In this document: piece after piece, positions 25,387 to 34,029 of the stretch
Numbering within the stretch: the first letter of the stretch is position 1
Layout of the letters: each line of letters starts with the position of its first letter
Assembly: GCA_965247225.1 (NCBI GenBank)
Contig: CBDFGT010000009.1
Location: 310,001 to 374,000, forward strand
Direction: 5' to 3'
DNA length: 64,000 nt
Source: CBDFGT01 sp965247225
Lineage (GTDB): Bacteria > Pseudomonadota > Alphaproteobacteria > Rhizobiales > Rhizobiaceae
Position numbers and translations under genes: made by a program
Notes under the pieces: generated by a model
Seen by the model: the letters and a program-made list of their open reading frames with translations, nothing else
Database searches by the model: none
Told to the model about the DNA's origin: nothing

Positions 25387-25740
25387 ATGTCCCTGCTGAA
25401 AACACTCGACCCGAACCCGATTTTTGCACCGCGTGAATCATTGCCTGCACCAGACAAGCTGATTTCCGGCTCGCCTTCGTTCAAGACATGGGCGATGGAT
25501 GAAGCAAAGGACGGCCTGGTTCTTTCCGGCGTCTGGGAAGCAACGCCCGGCGAGACGCGGTCTGTCAAGGGCGAGGTCTTTGAATTCTGCCACATCCTGT
25601 CCGGGCTGGTGGAAATAACGCCCGAGGGCGGCGAACCGGTCATCTACAAGGCAGGCGACAGCTTCGTGATGAAGCCCGGCTTTGCAGGCGTCTGGAAGAC
25701 AATCGAAACAGTGCGCAAGTTCTATGTCGTGGTGAATTGA
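25387..25740 (+). CDS. Cupin domain protein (DUF861 type)
   Basis: A 117-residue single-cupin protein. The core is GVWEATPGE..., then EVFEFCHILSGLVEITPEGGEPV, AGDSFVMKPGFAGVWKT, as in (S)-ureidoglycine-aminohydrolase-like DUF861 cupins. Such proteins often accompany amine-oxidising FAD enzymes and ALDHs; a catalytic role is not proven. It starts 19 bases after the GhrA-like gene and clearly belongs to the same unit. Confidence 0.85.
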   Translation: MSLLKTLDPNPIFAPRESLPAPDKLISGSPSFKTWAMDEAKDGLVLSGVWEATPGETRSVKGEVFEFCHILSGLVEITPEGGEPVIYKAGDSFVMKPGFAGVWKTIETVRKFYVVVN

Positions 25741-25895
25741 CACGATCCGGACGGACCGCAGCAATCTTGCGTTTTGGAAGATGTGTCTGCCGTACCCGTC
25801 CAAAACGCAAGAAACATCTGTCAGAACAGGCTGGTGTCATGATGAGTGCCTGGATGTTCCGGCTGGTCTTGGCCATATAGAGTGAAGGAAAACCA

Positions 25896-27359
25896 ATGAG
25901 TCTGAGTTTCGACCCCGACAGCCTGTCCCTGCCAGTCGGTCATTTCATTGGCGGCGCACTGATCCCGACCTCCGGCGGTATCCCGATACATCGTCCTTCT
26001 GACGCAAGGGCCTATGCCGACTGTCCCGTCGCGGATGCCGATCTTGTGGACCATGCCGTTGATAATGCAAGGGCTGCACTCAAATCCAGCAATTGGGGCG
26101 GTGTGCGCCCGCGCGAAAGGACCAGGGCGTTGCAGGCCTGGGCAGACCTGATTGAAAAAGAAGCAGAAACGCTGGCGAAGATCGAGGCATTGTCCTCGAC
26201 GCGCCCTGTGGGCCAGCTTGTCACTGGCGACATTGCGGTGACTGCAGAACAGATCCGCTTCTTTGCCGAATTTGCAGACAAGGAAGGCAGTGATCTCGTG
26301 CCGACGGATGATCAGACACTCGGCATGATCGTCAGTGAACCTTATGGCGTCGTCGGCGCCATCACGCCGTGGAATTTCCCTTTGTCCATGGCTGGATGGA
26401 AGCTCGGCCCGGCACTTGCTGCGGGCAATGCCGTTGTGATCAAACCGTCGGAAATGACGCCCTTCTCCACCGTCTATATGGCACAACTTGCCGTGAAAGC
26501 CGGAATTCCGGCTGGCCTTGTCAATGTCGTGACAGGCGATGGTCCGGTTACCGGCAATGCGCTCACCGGCCATGCCGACATTGCCAAAGTCAGCTTCACG
26601 GGTTCTACCCGCGCAGGCTCGGCAATCATGGAAAACATCGCCCGCACCGGCGTCAAGCCGATGACCCTCGAACTTGGCGGCAAAAGCCCGCAGATCGTCT
26701 TTGCAGATGCTGATATAGAAAAAGCCGCAGCGGCAATCGCGGGCAGTGTCATCTTTAACGCCGGTCAGGCCTGTGTCGCAGGCACCCGCCTTGTCATCGA
26801 GAAGTCCGTCGCAGAAAGGCTCATCACTGCGATTGTCGCACAGATGAAAACCGTTCGTCCCGGCCCGACATGGGACGAAACAACACAATATTCGCCGATC
26901 ATCTCCCAACAGCAGCGTACCCGCATTGCCAGCATTGTCGATGCTGCGAAAGCAGCGGGCGGCGAATGCCTCGCGGGCGGTGGCCAGATGGATTGTGAGG
27001 GCTATTTCTTCGAGCCGACTTTGATCGGTCATGTCGACCAGACCAACCCGGCCATTGTCGAGGAAATCTTCGGACCTGTGCTGACGGTCCAGACATTCGA
27101 GACGGAAGAAGAGGCACTGGTGCTCTCCGCGCACCCGGTCTACGGCCTGGCCTCCGGCCTCTTCACGAAAGACCTGTCGCGTACGATCCGCTTCGCCCGC
27201 AAGCTTGAAGCCGGAACTGTCTGGGTCAACCGCTATAGCCGTTCGCGCGACCATATCCTGCCCACCGGCGGTTACAAGCGTTCCGGTATCGGCAAGGATC
27301 TCGGCCGCGAAGCCTATCACGCGAACCGCAAGACCAAGAGCGTCCTGATCAGCCTCTAA
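25896..27359 (+). CDS. Aldehyde dehydrogenase family protein
   Basis: A 487-residue NAD(P)-dependent aldehyde dehydrogenase. The catalytic Cys is 293 in GQACVAG and the general base Glu 259 in LELGGKSP; cofactor residues are in TPWNFP and FTGSTRAGS. Resembles ALDHs that oxidise amino-aldehydes or betaine aldehyde-like substrates. Separated from the cupin gene by 155 bases but in the same direction. With the FAD oxidase and aminotransferase in the island, it would oxidise the aldehyde formed on deamination. The exact substrate is unknown. Confidence 0.92.
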   Translation: MSLSFDPDSLSLPVGHFIGGALIPTSGGIPIHRPSDARAYADCPVADADLVDHAVDNARAALKSSNWGGVRPRERTRALQAWADLIEKEAETLAKIEALSSTRPVGQLVTGDIAVTAEQIRFFAEFADKEGSDLVPTDDQTLGMIVSEPYGVVGAITPWNFPLSMAGWKLGPALAAGNAVVIKPSEMTPFSTVYMAQLAVKAGIPAGLVNVVTGDGPVTGNALTGHADIAKVSFTGSTRAGSAIMENIARTGVKPMTLELGGKSPQIVFADADIEKAAAAIAGSVIFNAGQACVAGTRLVIEKSVAERLITAIVAQMKTVRPGPTWDETTQYSPIISQQQRTRIASIVDAAKAAGGECLAGGGQMDCEGYFFEPTLIGHVDQTNPAIVEEIFGPVLTVQTFETEEEALVLSAHPVYGLASGLFTKDLSRTIRFARKLEAGTVWVNRYSRSRDHILPTGGYKRSGIGKDLGREAYHANRKTKSVLISL

Positions 27360-27367
27360 GGAAAAAC

Positions 27368-27445
27368 ATGCAAACCTGCTCGATCACATTGATTCCCGGA
27401 GATGATATCGGACGTGTCGGTATCGACGCCGCACGGGCTGATACG
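27368..27445 (+). pseudogene. Possible N-terminal remnant of an isocitrate/isopropylmalate dehydrogenase-family gene
   Basis: After the ALDH stop and a GGAAAAAC site, an ATG opens MQTCSITLIPGDDIGRVGID, which resembles the start of the isocitrate/isopropylmalate/tartrate dehydrogenase family (ITLIPGDGIG plus an acidic pair). Similarity stops within about 25 codons and the remaining 150 bases before the next gene show nothing recognisable. Likely a deletion remnant; chance resemblance is possible. Confidence 0.35.
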
Positions 27446-27594
27446 GCATCCGGGCGAAACGCAGGCAGCCCTCTCATCCTGAAGGCGCTCTTTTTTAACA
27501 CCTGCAAGAGATCGGCACGGTGCCTGCAAAAACACAACTTGCACAATCGCGGTTGCGGTCAAATCCGCATTCACAACATTTTAGGGATATTTCC

Positions 27595-29052
27595 ATGCTG
27601 AACCTCAAGGACAAGACCCTGCTCAGCCAGGCTGGACTGATCGGTGCAAACTGGGTTGCTGCGCACTCCGGAAAAACAGTCGATGTCATCAATCCGGCAA
27701 CGCAGGAAGCAATCGGCACTGTTCCGGATATGGACGGTGAGGATACCCGTGCCGCAATCGAGGCCGCGAATGCTGCCTGGAAGTCCTGGAAAGCCGGAAC
27801 CCACGCCGAGCGCGCCATCCTTCTTGAAAAATGGTTTGACCTGATGATCGAGAACCTGGAGGATCTGGCGCTCATCCTGACCAGCGAGCAGGGCAAGCCG
27901 CTGGATGAGGCGCGCGGCGAAATCCGCTACGGTGCCTCTTTCGTCAAATGGTTTTCCGAAGAAGCACGCCGCATCAACGGCCACATGATCCCCGCGCCTT
28001 CACGCGACCGCCGCATCCTGGTGCTGAAAGAGCCGGTCGGCGTCTGTGGAATCATCACGCCGTGGAACTTCCCCAATGCCATGATCACCCGCAAGGTTGC
28101 ACCGGCACTTGCCGCCGGCTGCACGGTCGTCATCAAGCCTTCGGAATTGACGCCCTTTTCGGCGCTGGCGCTTGGGGTGCTTGCGCAGCGGGCGGGCATA
28201 CCGGCCGGAGTCATCAATATCGTCACCGGCATGCCGGCTGAAATAGGCAACGAGATCATGGCGAACGAAACGGTGCGCAAAATCTCTTTCACCGGCTCTA
28301 CGCGGATAGGCTCACTCTTGATGCGCGGCGCGGCTGACAGCGTCAAGCGTCTGAGCCTTGAACTGGGCGGCAATGCACCCTTTATTGTCTTTGACGATGC
28401 CGACCTTGAACTTGCCATCGAAGGTGCGCTGGTGTCGAAATTTCGCAACGGTGGTCAGACCTGCGTTTGCGCAAACCGTATTCTGGTTCAGTCCGGCGTT
28501 TACGACACCTTCGCCGCCATGCTCAAGGCGCGTGTTGATGCGATGAAAGTCGGTCCAGGCACGCAAGCTGGCGTTTCCATCGGACCGATGATCAACAGCG
28601 CGGCCATTGAAAAAATCGAACGCCATGTTGCAGATGCCCTGGAAAAAGGCGGCAAGATCATTACAAATACGCCTGCCATGCCGGATGGTCGCCAATATAC
28701 TGCGCCGGTCGTCCTGACAGGAGCAACGACTGACATGCAGCTTGCCACCGAAGAGACCTTCGGTCCCGTGGCCCCGCTTTTCCGCTTCAGGACTGAAGAG
28801 GAAGCCATCGCCATCGCCAATGGCACACCCTTCGGTCTTGCCTCCTATTTCTACACGCAGAATATGAAGCGTGCCTGGCGCGTTGGCGAGGCGCTGGAAT
28901 TCGGCATGGTGGCGCTTAATACGGGTATCATCTCCATGGAAGTTGCCCCCTTCGGCGGCATCAAGCAATCCGGCCTCGGGCGCGAAGGTGCACAGACGGG
29001 GATCGAGGAATATCTGGAAACCAAGAGCTTCCACATGGGCGGTCTGGCCTGA
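27595..29052 (+). CDS. gabD: Succinate-semialdehyde dehydrogenase (NADP+) type ALDH
   Basis: A 485-residue aldehyde dehydrogenase with the GabD features TPWNFPNAMITRK, FTGSTRIGS, Glu 256 in LELGGNAP and the paired cysteines GQTCVCANR (catalytic Cys 290, plus Cys 292). It converts succinate semialdehyde to succinate. ATG 27595 gives the family N-terminus; upstream in-frame codons do not. As last gene of the plus-strand unit it would feed the end product of an amine or 4-aminobutyrate-like route into the TCA cycle. Confidence 0.9.
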   Translation: MLNLKDKTLLSQAGLIGANWVAAHSGKTVDVINPATQEAIGTVPDMDGEDTRAAIEAANAAWKSWKAGTHAERAILLEKWFDLMIENLEDLALILTSEQGKPLDEARGEIRYGASFVKWFSEEARRINGHMIPAPSRDRRILVLKEPVGVCGIITPWNFPNAMITRKVAPALAAGCTVVIKPSELTPFSALALGVLAQRAGIPAGVINIVTGMPAEIGNEIMANETVRKISFTGSTRIGSLLMRGAADSVKRLSLELGGNAPFIVFDDADLELAIEGALVSKFRNGGQTCVCANRILVQSGVYDTFAAMLKARVDAMKVGPGTQAGVSIGPMINSAAIEKIERHVADALEKGGKIITNTPAMPDGRQYTAPVVLTGATTDMQLATEETFGPVAPLFRFRTEEEAIAIANGTPFGLASYFYTQNMKRAWRVGEALEFGMVALNTGIISMEVAPFGGIKQSGLGREGAQTGIEEYLETKSFHMGGLA

Positions 29053-29172
29053 CCACGCAATCGGGGCAGTCTCTATACGGCCCCTTTCTACTGGTGCATT
29101 ACGACAGAAAAGCGCTGACTGGAAGCAATCAGCACCTTGAGTTTGAGCCTGAGGAGGAGAGTAATCAGGGGC

Positions 29173-30447
29173 TTACTGAAACTTGTCGAGCATCTTGTAA
29201 TATTGGCCAACCAGTGGCAGGAACCATGGCTTGCCGAAATGGCCTGGAACCGCTGGCCAGGGATAGTCCCGCATCGGGTTGCGGTCCGCGCGTCCAAGGA
29301 TGGCGTCTGCCACCATCATGCCCAGATGGGTGGAAAGCTGCGCCCCATGCCCGGAATAACCCATTGCGTACCAGAGCCCGTCATGGAATCCGGCGCGCGG
29401 ATATCGGTCGGCCGTCATGTCAACGAGGCCGCCCCAGCAATAGTCGATATCGATCCCGGAAAGCTGCGGGAATATGCGCTCCATGCTGTCGCGCAGGATC
29501 GTGCCGCTTTTCTCATCCGAGCGCTGGTCTGATGTTGCCGAGAAACGGGCACGCCCACCGAAAATCAGCCGGTTATCCGGCGAAAGGCGCCAGTAATTAC
29601 CGATATTCATCGTATTGACACAGGTGCGGTTGCCCGGCATGACGGCCTGAACTTCGCTCTGCGTCAACGGTCGCGTTGCGATGAGGAAACTGCCAACCGC
29701 AATGATGCGGCGGCGGAAGAAGGAAAAATTCCGTGTCGTATAAGCACCCGTTGCCAGGACGACATTCGCCGCCGTCGCAACGCCGCGTGATGTGCGCAAT
29801 GTGTGAATGCCGTTGTGCTCCCGGTGATCACTGACGGCTGCATTTTCAAAAACAACGGCACCATGGCGAACTGCCGCTTCGGCAAGACCTGCCACATAGC
29901 GCCCCATATGCATCACGGCACTCTTCCTGGACAGCATGGCTCCGTAAAATGGTGAGCCGACCTCGTTTTTCAGATCTTCCGGCGAAAGCAGCGCCGTATC
30001 GGGATCGCATTCCTTGTTCAGCGCCTCGAAATTGCGTGCAATCGCATCAAAATGCTTCGGCTTGGAGGCGAGTTTCAGTTTGCCGGAGCGGCGGAAATTG
30101 CAATCGATCCCCTCTTCGGCAATCAGGGCCTCGATAGTATCGATGGAATCGTCCAGTGCCTTGTAGAGTGCAATGGCGCGCTCCTTGCCGAGTTCAGCTT
30201 TCGCGCCGAGATAGCTGTGAGCGAGCCCGTTGTTCAGATGCCCGCCATTGCGACCGGATGCACCGAAGCCGACGCGCTCGCTTTCCAGCACGATGACTTT
30301 CGCCCCCGCCCTGGCAAGCTGCCGCGCAGCCGCAAGGCCGGTAAAGCCCGCGCCGATAATGGCAACATCGTGGTGCCCGCCGACCGGACCCTCTGCGGAG
30401 CCGGCAAATTCCGGTGCTGTGTCATGCCAATAGGAGACGAATTTCAT
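29173..30447 (-). CDS. FAD-dependent amine oxidoreductase, PuuB-like
   Basis: A 424-residue flavoprotein of the DAO/glycine-oxidase fold. The dinucleotide motif is IIGAGFTGLAAARQLA near residue 30, followed by SGRNGGHLN, the flavin segment typical of gamma-glutamylputrescine oxidase; the C-terminal substrate/FAD block is WGGLVDMTADRYPR...GYSGHGAQLS. PuuB oxidises a terminal amine to an aldehyde with release of ammonia. ATG 30447 has GGAAGG nine bases upstream; a GTG at 30456 is an alternative. Seven to fifteen bases downstream of the HAD gene, so likely cotranscribed with it. Confidence 0.87.
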   Translation of the reverse strand: MKFVSYWHDTAPEFAGSAEGPVGGHHDVAIIGAGFTGLAAARQLARAGAKVIVLESERVGFGASGRNGGHLNNGLAHSYLGAKAELGKERAIALYKALDDSIDTIEALIAEEGIDCNFRRSGKLKLASKPKHFDAIARNFEALNKECDPDTALLSPEDLKNEVGSPFYGAMLSRKSAVMHMGRYVAGLAEAAVRHGAVVFENAAVSDHREHNGIHTLRTSRGVATAANVVLATGAYTTRNFSFFRRRIIAVGSFLIATRPLTQSEVQAVMPGNRTCVNTMNIGNYWRLSPDNRLIFGGRARFSATSDQRSDEKSGTILRDSMERIFPQLSGIDIDYCWGGLVDMTADRYPRAGFHDGLWYAMGYSGHGAQLSTHLGMMVADAILGRADRNPMRDYPWPAVPGHFGKPWFLPLVGQYYKMLDKFQ

Positions 30448-30462
30448 CGTCGTCACCCTTCC

Positions 30463-31131
30463 TTACAATCCGACGACGCCGGGAAGGCCCGAAATGTCGG
30501 AGATCTCTGTATAGCCATAATAGGGGTTGGCCGGTTCATGGCCACGGTTTACCCAGACCTTGTTCCTGATACCAAGATCGTGCGCCGACATCAGGTCATA
30601 GCGGAAAGAAGACGAGCAATGCAGAATGTCTTGCGGACCGCAGCCCAGCATGTCGAACATGTATTCAAAAGCCCGGAAGCGCGGCTTGTAGGCTTGCGCC
30701 TGTTCAGCGGTATAGACTTTGTGGAAGGGTGCTCCAAGCTTTTCGACGCTTGACATGATCTGCGCGTTCATCGCGTTGGAAAGGATGACAAGCGGAATTT
30801 CCATGGCCACCTTTGCAAGGCCTGCCGGTACATCGGCATGCGGGCTCCATGTGGGAACGCGCTCATAGACCATCTTTGCGTCTTCATCTTTGAAGGTTAC
30901 GCCATTGGCCTTGCAGGCCCGCGCGAGCGAACTGTGCACGACTTCGGCATAGGGCTTCCAGGCCCCCATGATTTCGTCAAGGCGATAGGCGGAGAAATTC
31001 TTGATGAATTTCTGCATGGCCTGTTCGTCCAGCCGGTCGCCAAAAAGGTCGCGGGCAGCGCCAGCCATATCGAAATTGATGAGGGTGCCGTAACAATCGA
31101 ACGAGATGTATTTCGGGCGAATGGGGGGCAT
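30463..31131 (-). CDS. Haloacid dehalogenase type II (HAD superfamily)
   Basis: A 222-residue HAD hydrolase with nucleophile Asp 12 in SFDCYGTL, the Ser/Asn motif LSNAMN, the Lys in AYKPR and the SSSFRYDLMSA block of L-2-haloacid dehalogenases. It may hydrolyse a C-halogen bond or a related phosphate or ester. ATG 31131 follows AGAGGA and the family N-terminus. First gene of the minus-strand pair with the PuuB-like oxidase; the combination HAD type II plus amine oxidase plus ALDH recurs in Proteobacteria, but the HAD role is unclear. Confidence 0.85.
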   Translation of the reverse strand: MPPIRPKYISFDCYGTLINFDMAGAARDLFGDRLDEQAMQKFIKNFSAYRLDEIMGAWKPYAEVVHSSLARACKANGVTFKDEDAKMVYERVPTWSPHADVPAGLAKVAMEIPLVILSNAMNAQIMSSVEKLGAPFHKVYTAEQAQAYKPRFRAFEYMFDMLGCGPQDILHCSSSFRYDLMSAHDLGIRNKVWVNRGHEPANPYYGYTEISDISGLPGVVGL

Positions 31132-31438
31132 GGCGTTCTTCCTCTCGGGGTTCTGTTTCAATAACCTGATCATAGGAGACCCGAGCTGACTTGGCTGAGT
31201 GAATTGGCACGCCCGGAAGCACAAAGTTTTTTTATCGCGGTGCTGTTTGGCACAGTATTGCACGAAGCCCCGCCAATGTGCTTTCCGAAACACGCGGCCG
31301 GCAACCCCTTTTTCCGCCTGTCAGCATAAGATGCGGCATGCGCACTGCGCTTTGGCGGAAGATATTGTGCAGACCTGTCCTTTCAGATGAATTGCTTCCG
31401 TTTCCTGTCGGAGACTTCTGCTGCGGAAAGGAATGCCC
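31132..31438. promoter_or_regulatory. Divergent promoter region between the HAD and GNAT genes
   Basis: About 300 bases separate the two back-to-back genes and must hold both promoters. No clear sigma70 pair or palindrome stands out to me. The island's Lrp-type regulator is a reasonable candidate to act here. Confidence 0.35.
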
Positions 31439-32275
31439 ATGCAGAGTGAATTCGATATTGTTGCCTTTGGACCAGAACACATTGATGGCGCACTTGCGCT
31501 GACGCGCGCGGAATGCTGGCCGCACCGCCGTGAAGACTGGATGCTGGTGCAGCAACTGAGCACTGGCGTTGCCGCCATTGATTCGGACGGTCGTGTCACA
31601 GGTACGACGCTCGTAACACCTTATGGTGACGACTGCGCAACGATCAACATGGTCATTGTTGACAAGTCCATGCGCGGCCACGGTGTCGGTCGAAAGCTGA
31701 TGGAAAAGGCATTCGCCCTGGCCGGTACCCGCCCGCTTCGCCTTATTGCGACCCGGGACGGTCTGCCACTCTATCAAAAGCTCGGCTTCAGGACCACCGG
31801 AACGATCCTGCAATGTCAGGGTCTGGCACTGCCTTGCGCCAAACCGGCCGGCGTTGAAAAAATGAATGATGGTGATCTTGATGCGCTGAAGGTGCTGGAT
31901 CGCGAAGCCTATGGTGCGGACCGCTCAACCATGATTGATGCGCTGGTGGCGTGCGGCACTATTGCAGTCATCCGCAAAGGTGATGCGGTTGAAGCCTATG
32001 CGGCGATCCGCCCATTCGGGCGGGGCGAAGTTATCGGGCCGGTCATTGCGCCCGATGCCAGTGCGGCGTGTGCACTCATATCCTATCACGCATCCTCGCG
32101 TCCCGGCGCATTTCTTCGTGTTGATACGGGAGACGAAACCGGCATCGCACCCTGGCTTGCCGGGATCGGCCTTGTCGGGGCCGGTGGTGGCGTGGCGATG
32201 CGGCGACCACTCAAAGAAAACGCCGAACAGGCCCGCCGGAAAGTCTACGCACTGGCCAATCAGGCCCTCGGCTGA
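31439..32275 (+). CDS. GNAT acetyltransferase, two-domain YitI-like
   Basis: A 278-residue protein. The first domain has ECWPHRREDWMLV, the acetyl-CoA motif MRGHGVGRKLME (about residue 77) and LYQKLGFRTTG; the second half (DUF1248-like) has RPFGRGEVIGPVIA. It is a paralogue of the protein at 22179-23036, but keeps a better acetyl-CoA motif (RGHGVG versus TQGTGL there). ATG 31439 is six bases from AAGGA, better spaced than ATG 31433. It leads the unit that continues with the aminotransferase and the importer. Confidence 0.85.
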   Translation: MQSEFDIVAFGPEHIDGALALTRAECWPHRREDWMLVQQLSTGVAAIDSDGRVTGTTLVTPYGDDCATINMVIVDKSMRGHGVGRKLMEKAFALAGTRPLRLIATRDGLPLYQKLGFRTTGTILQCQGLALPCAKPAGVEKMNDGDLDALKVLDREAYGADRSTMIDALVACGTIAVIRKGDAVEAYAAIRPFGRGEVIGPVIAPDASAACALISYHASSRPGAFLRVDTGDETGIAPWLAGIGLVGAGGGVAMRRPLKENAEQARRKVYALANQALG

Positions 32276-32295
32276 ACGCAATACGGAGAAGCAGA

Positions 32296-33669
32296 ATGCT
32301 CGCCAATTCCCTGATCGAACTTGATCGCGCCCACCTTATCCACCCGGTCTCCTCCTATCGCGGACATGAACGTCTGGGTGTGAGGGTTTTGAAATCCGCC
32401 TCCGGCGCAACGGTCACCGATGCAGGCGGCCACCAGCTTGTCGATGGCTTCGCAGGTCTGTGGTGCGTCAATGCGGGCTATGGCCACGAGAGCATCGTTG
32501 AGGCTGCTGCCCGCCAGATGAGGGCGCTGCCCTATGCTACTGGCTATTTCGACCTTGGTTCGGAGCCTGCCATCCGGCTGGCATCGGAACTTGCCGAACA
32601 TGCGCCCGGCGACCTGAACAGGCTCTATTTCACGCTCGGTGGTTCCGATGCGGTCGATTCAACAATTCGCTTCGTGCACTATTACTGGCACGCCAGGGGG
32701 AAACCCGGGCGCAACCAGTTCATTTCGATCCAGCAGGGCTATCACGGCTCCTCGGCAGTCGGCGCGGGGCTGACGGCACTTCCGGCCTTTCATGCAGGCT
32801 TTGGCGTTCCCTTGGACTGGCAGCACAAAATTCCATCGCCCTATCCATACCGCAACCCGGTCGGCGATGATCCGGAAGCGATAACAGCCGCTTCCCTTTC
32901 CGCCCTCAAGACCAGGATCGAGGAAATCGGACCGGAAAACGTTGCGGCATTTTATGCCGAGCCGGTTCAGGGCTCCGGTGGTGTCATTGTGCCGCCTGCA
33001 GGCTGGCTCAAGGCAATCCGTGCCCTGTGTCACCAATATGGGATTCTTTTCATCGCCGATGAGGTTATCACCGGTTTTGGCCGTACGGGTCCGCTCTTTG
33101 CCTGCACAGCCGAGGGGATCGTTCCGGACATGATGACAGTCGCCAAGGGCCTGACATCCGGCTATGTGCCTATGGGGGCGGTTTTCATGTCAGACAGCGT
33201 CTATGACGTGATCGCCGATGGTGCTGGTGAAACCGCTGTAGGCCATGGTTTCACCTATTCGGCGCACCCTGTAAGCGCGGCTGTTGCGCTGGAAGTGCTT
33301 CATCTTTATGAAAATGGCCTTCTCGAAAACGGCTGCAAGGCGGGTGCACGGCTGATGGCAGGGCTTGAAAGCCTGCGCGATCATCCGCTCGTTGGTGATG
33401 TCCGGGGCCGCGGCATGCTTGCCGGCATCGAGCTCGTCACCGACAAGGCGAAGAAGACCCCGCTTCCGGCGGCTGCCATGGCGGCCCGGCGCATTTTTGA
33501 CCGCGCATGGGACAACGGCCTTGTCATCCGCGCCTTTCCGCAAGGCGTCCTCGGGTATGCACCGCCACTCTGCTGTACCGACGCCGATATAGACGCAATC
33601 ATCGAGAGGACGCGCAAAACGCTGGATCAGACACTCGATGATCCGGATGTCAGGACGGTCATGGCCTGA
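32296..33669 (+). CDS. Class III (omega) aminotransferase
   Basis: A 457-residue PLP enzyme with Asp 255 in FIADEVITGFGRTG and Schiff-base Lys 284 in VAKGLTSGYVPMGA, plus the LWCVNAGYGH start seen in putrescine/beta-alanine:pyruvate aminotransferases. It transfers a terminal amino group to pyruvate or 2-oxoglutarate, producing an aldehyde or semialdehyde. It follows the GNAT gene by 20 bases. With the two ALDHs it supplies the deamination-oxidation logic of the island. Confidence 0.92.
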   Translation: MLANSLIELDRAHLIHPVSSYRGHERLGVRVLKSASGATVTDAGGHQLVDGFAGLWCVNAGYGHESIVEAAARQMRALPYATGYFDLGSEPAIRLASELAEHAPGDLNRLYFTLGGSDAVDSTIRFVHYYWHARGKPGRNQFISIQQGYHGSSAVGAGLTALPAFHAGFGVPLDWQHKIPSPYPYRNPVGDDPEAITAASLSALKTRIEEIGPENVAAFYAEPVQGSGGVIVPPAGWLKAIRALCHQYGILFIADEVITGFGRTGPLFACTAEGIVPDMMTVAKGLTSGYVPMGAVFMSDSVYDVIADGAGETAVGHGFTYSAHPVSAAVALEVLHLYENGLLENGCKAGARLMAGLESLRDHPLVGDVRGRGMLAGIELVTDKAKKTPLPAAAMAARRIFDRAWDNGLVIRAFPQGVLGYAPPLCCTDADIDAIIERTRKTLDQTLDDPDVRTVMA

Positions 33670-34029
33670 GAGAGGATTCCCGAAATATCGCCAGAGGAGC
33701 AAAGTTTGCAATTTTATGCTGCTGCCTCCGGCATATTCAGAGAATAACCCACCGCTGTCATGCAACACTTCAACAGGGAAAGGGCAACAAAGCTTAACAG
33801 ATTACCCCAGATCAGAGACTGAATGAAGCGCAGTATTTTCTTGATTTCAATCTTTCAGAATTGAGTTTTGGAACTTTGCCGGACCCGGTTAGAAGCCGCT
33901 CATCACCAATCCTGGTCTGTGCAATGTCATCGCAGAATCCGCAATGGGTACGACTTAGACAATCAACCGAGGCTGGAAGGTCCGCAATCAAGACGGACGC
34001 CATGCTGACTGACAGAAAAGGGGAATAAA
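33670..34029. promoter_or_regulatory. Leader region of the ABC importer operon
   Basis: These 360 bases have no recognised gene. They are AT-richer than the surroundings around 33720-33880, suggesting a promoter for the importer. A GGGG ribosome site precedes ATG 34030. No terminator-like hairpin was found after the aminotransferase, so read-through is possible. Confidence 0.4.

Noticed and set aside
25821..27320. Very long open frame on the minus strand opposite the aldehyde dehydrogenase gene
   Set aside because: It mirrors the codon-position bias of the real gene, shows no domain, and is rich in Arg, Cys and His as expected of antisense frames in GC-rich DNA.
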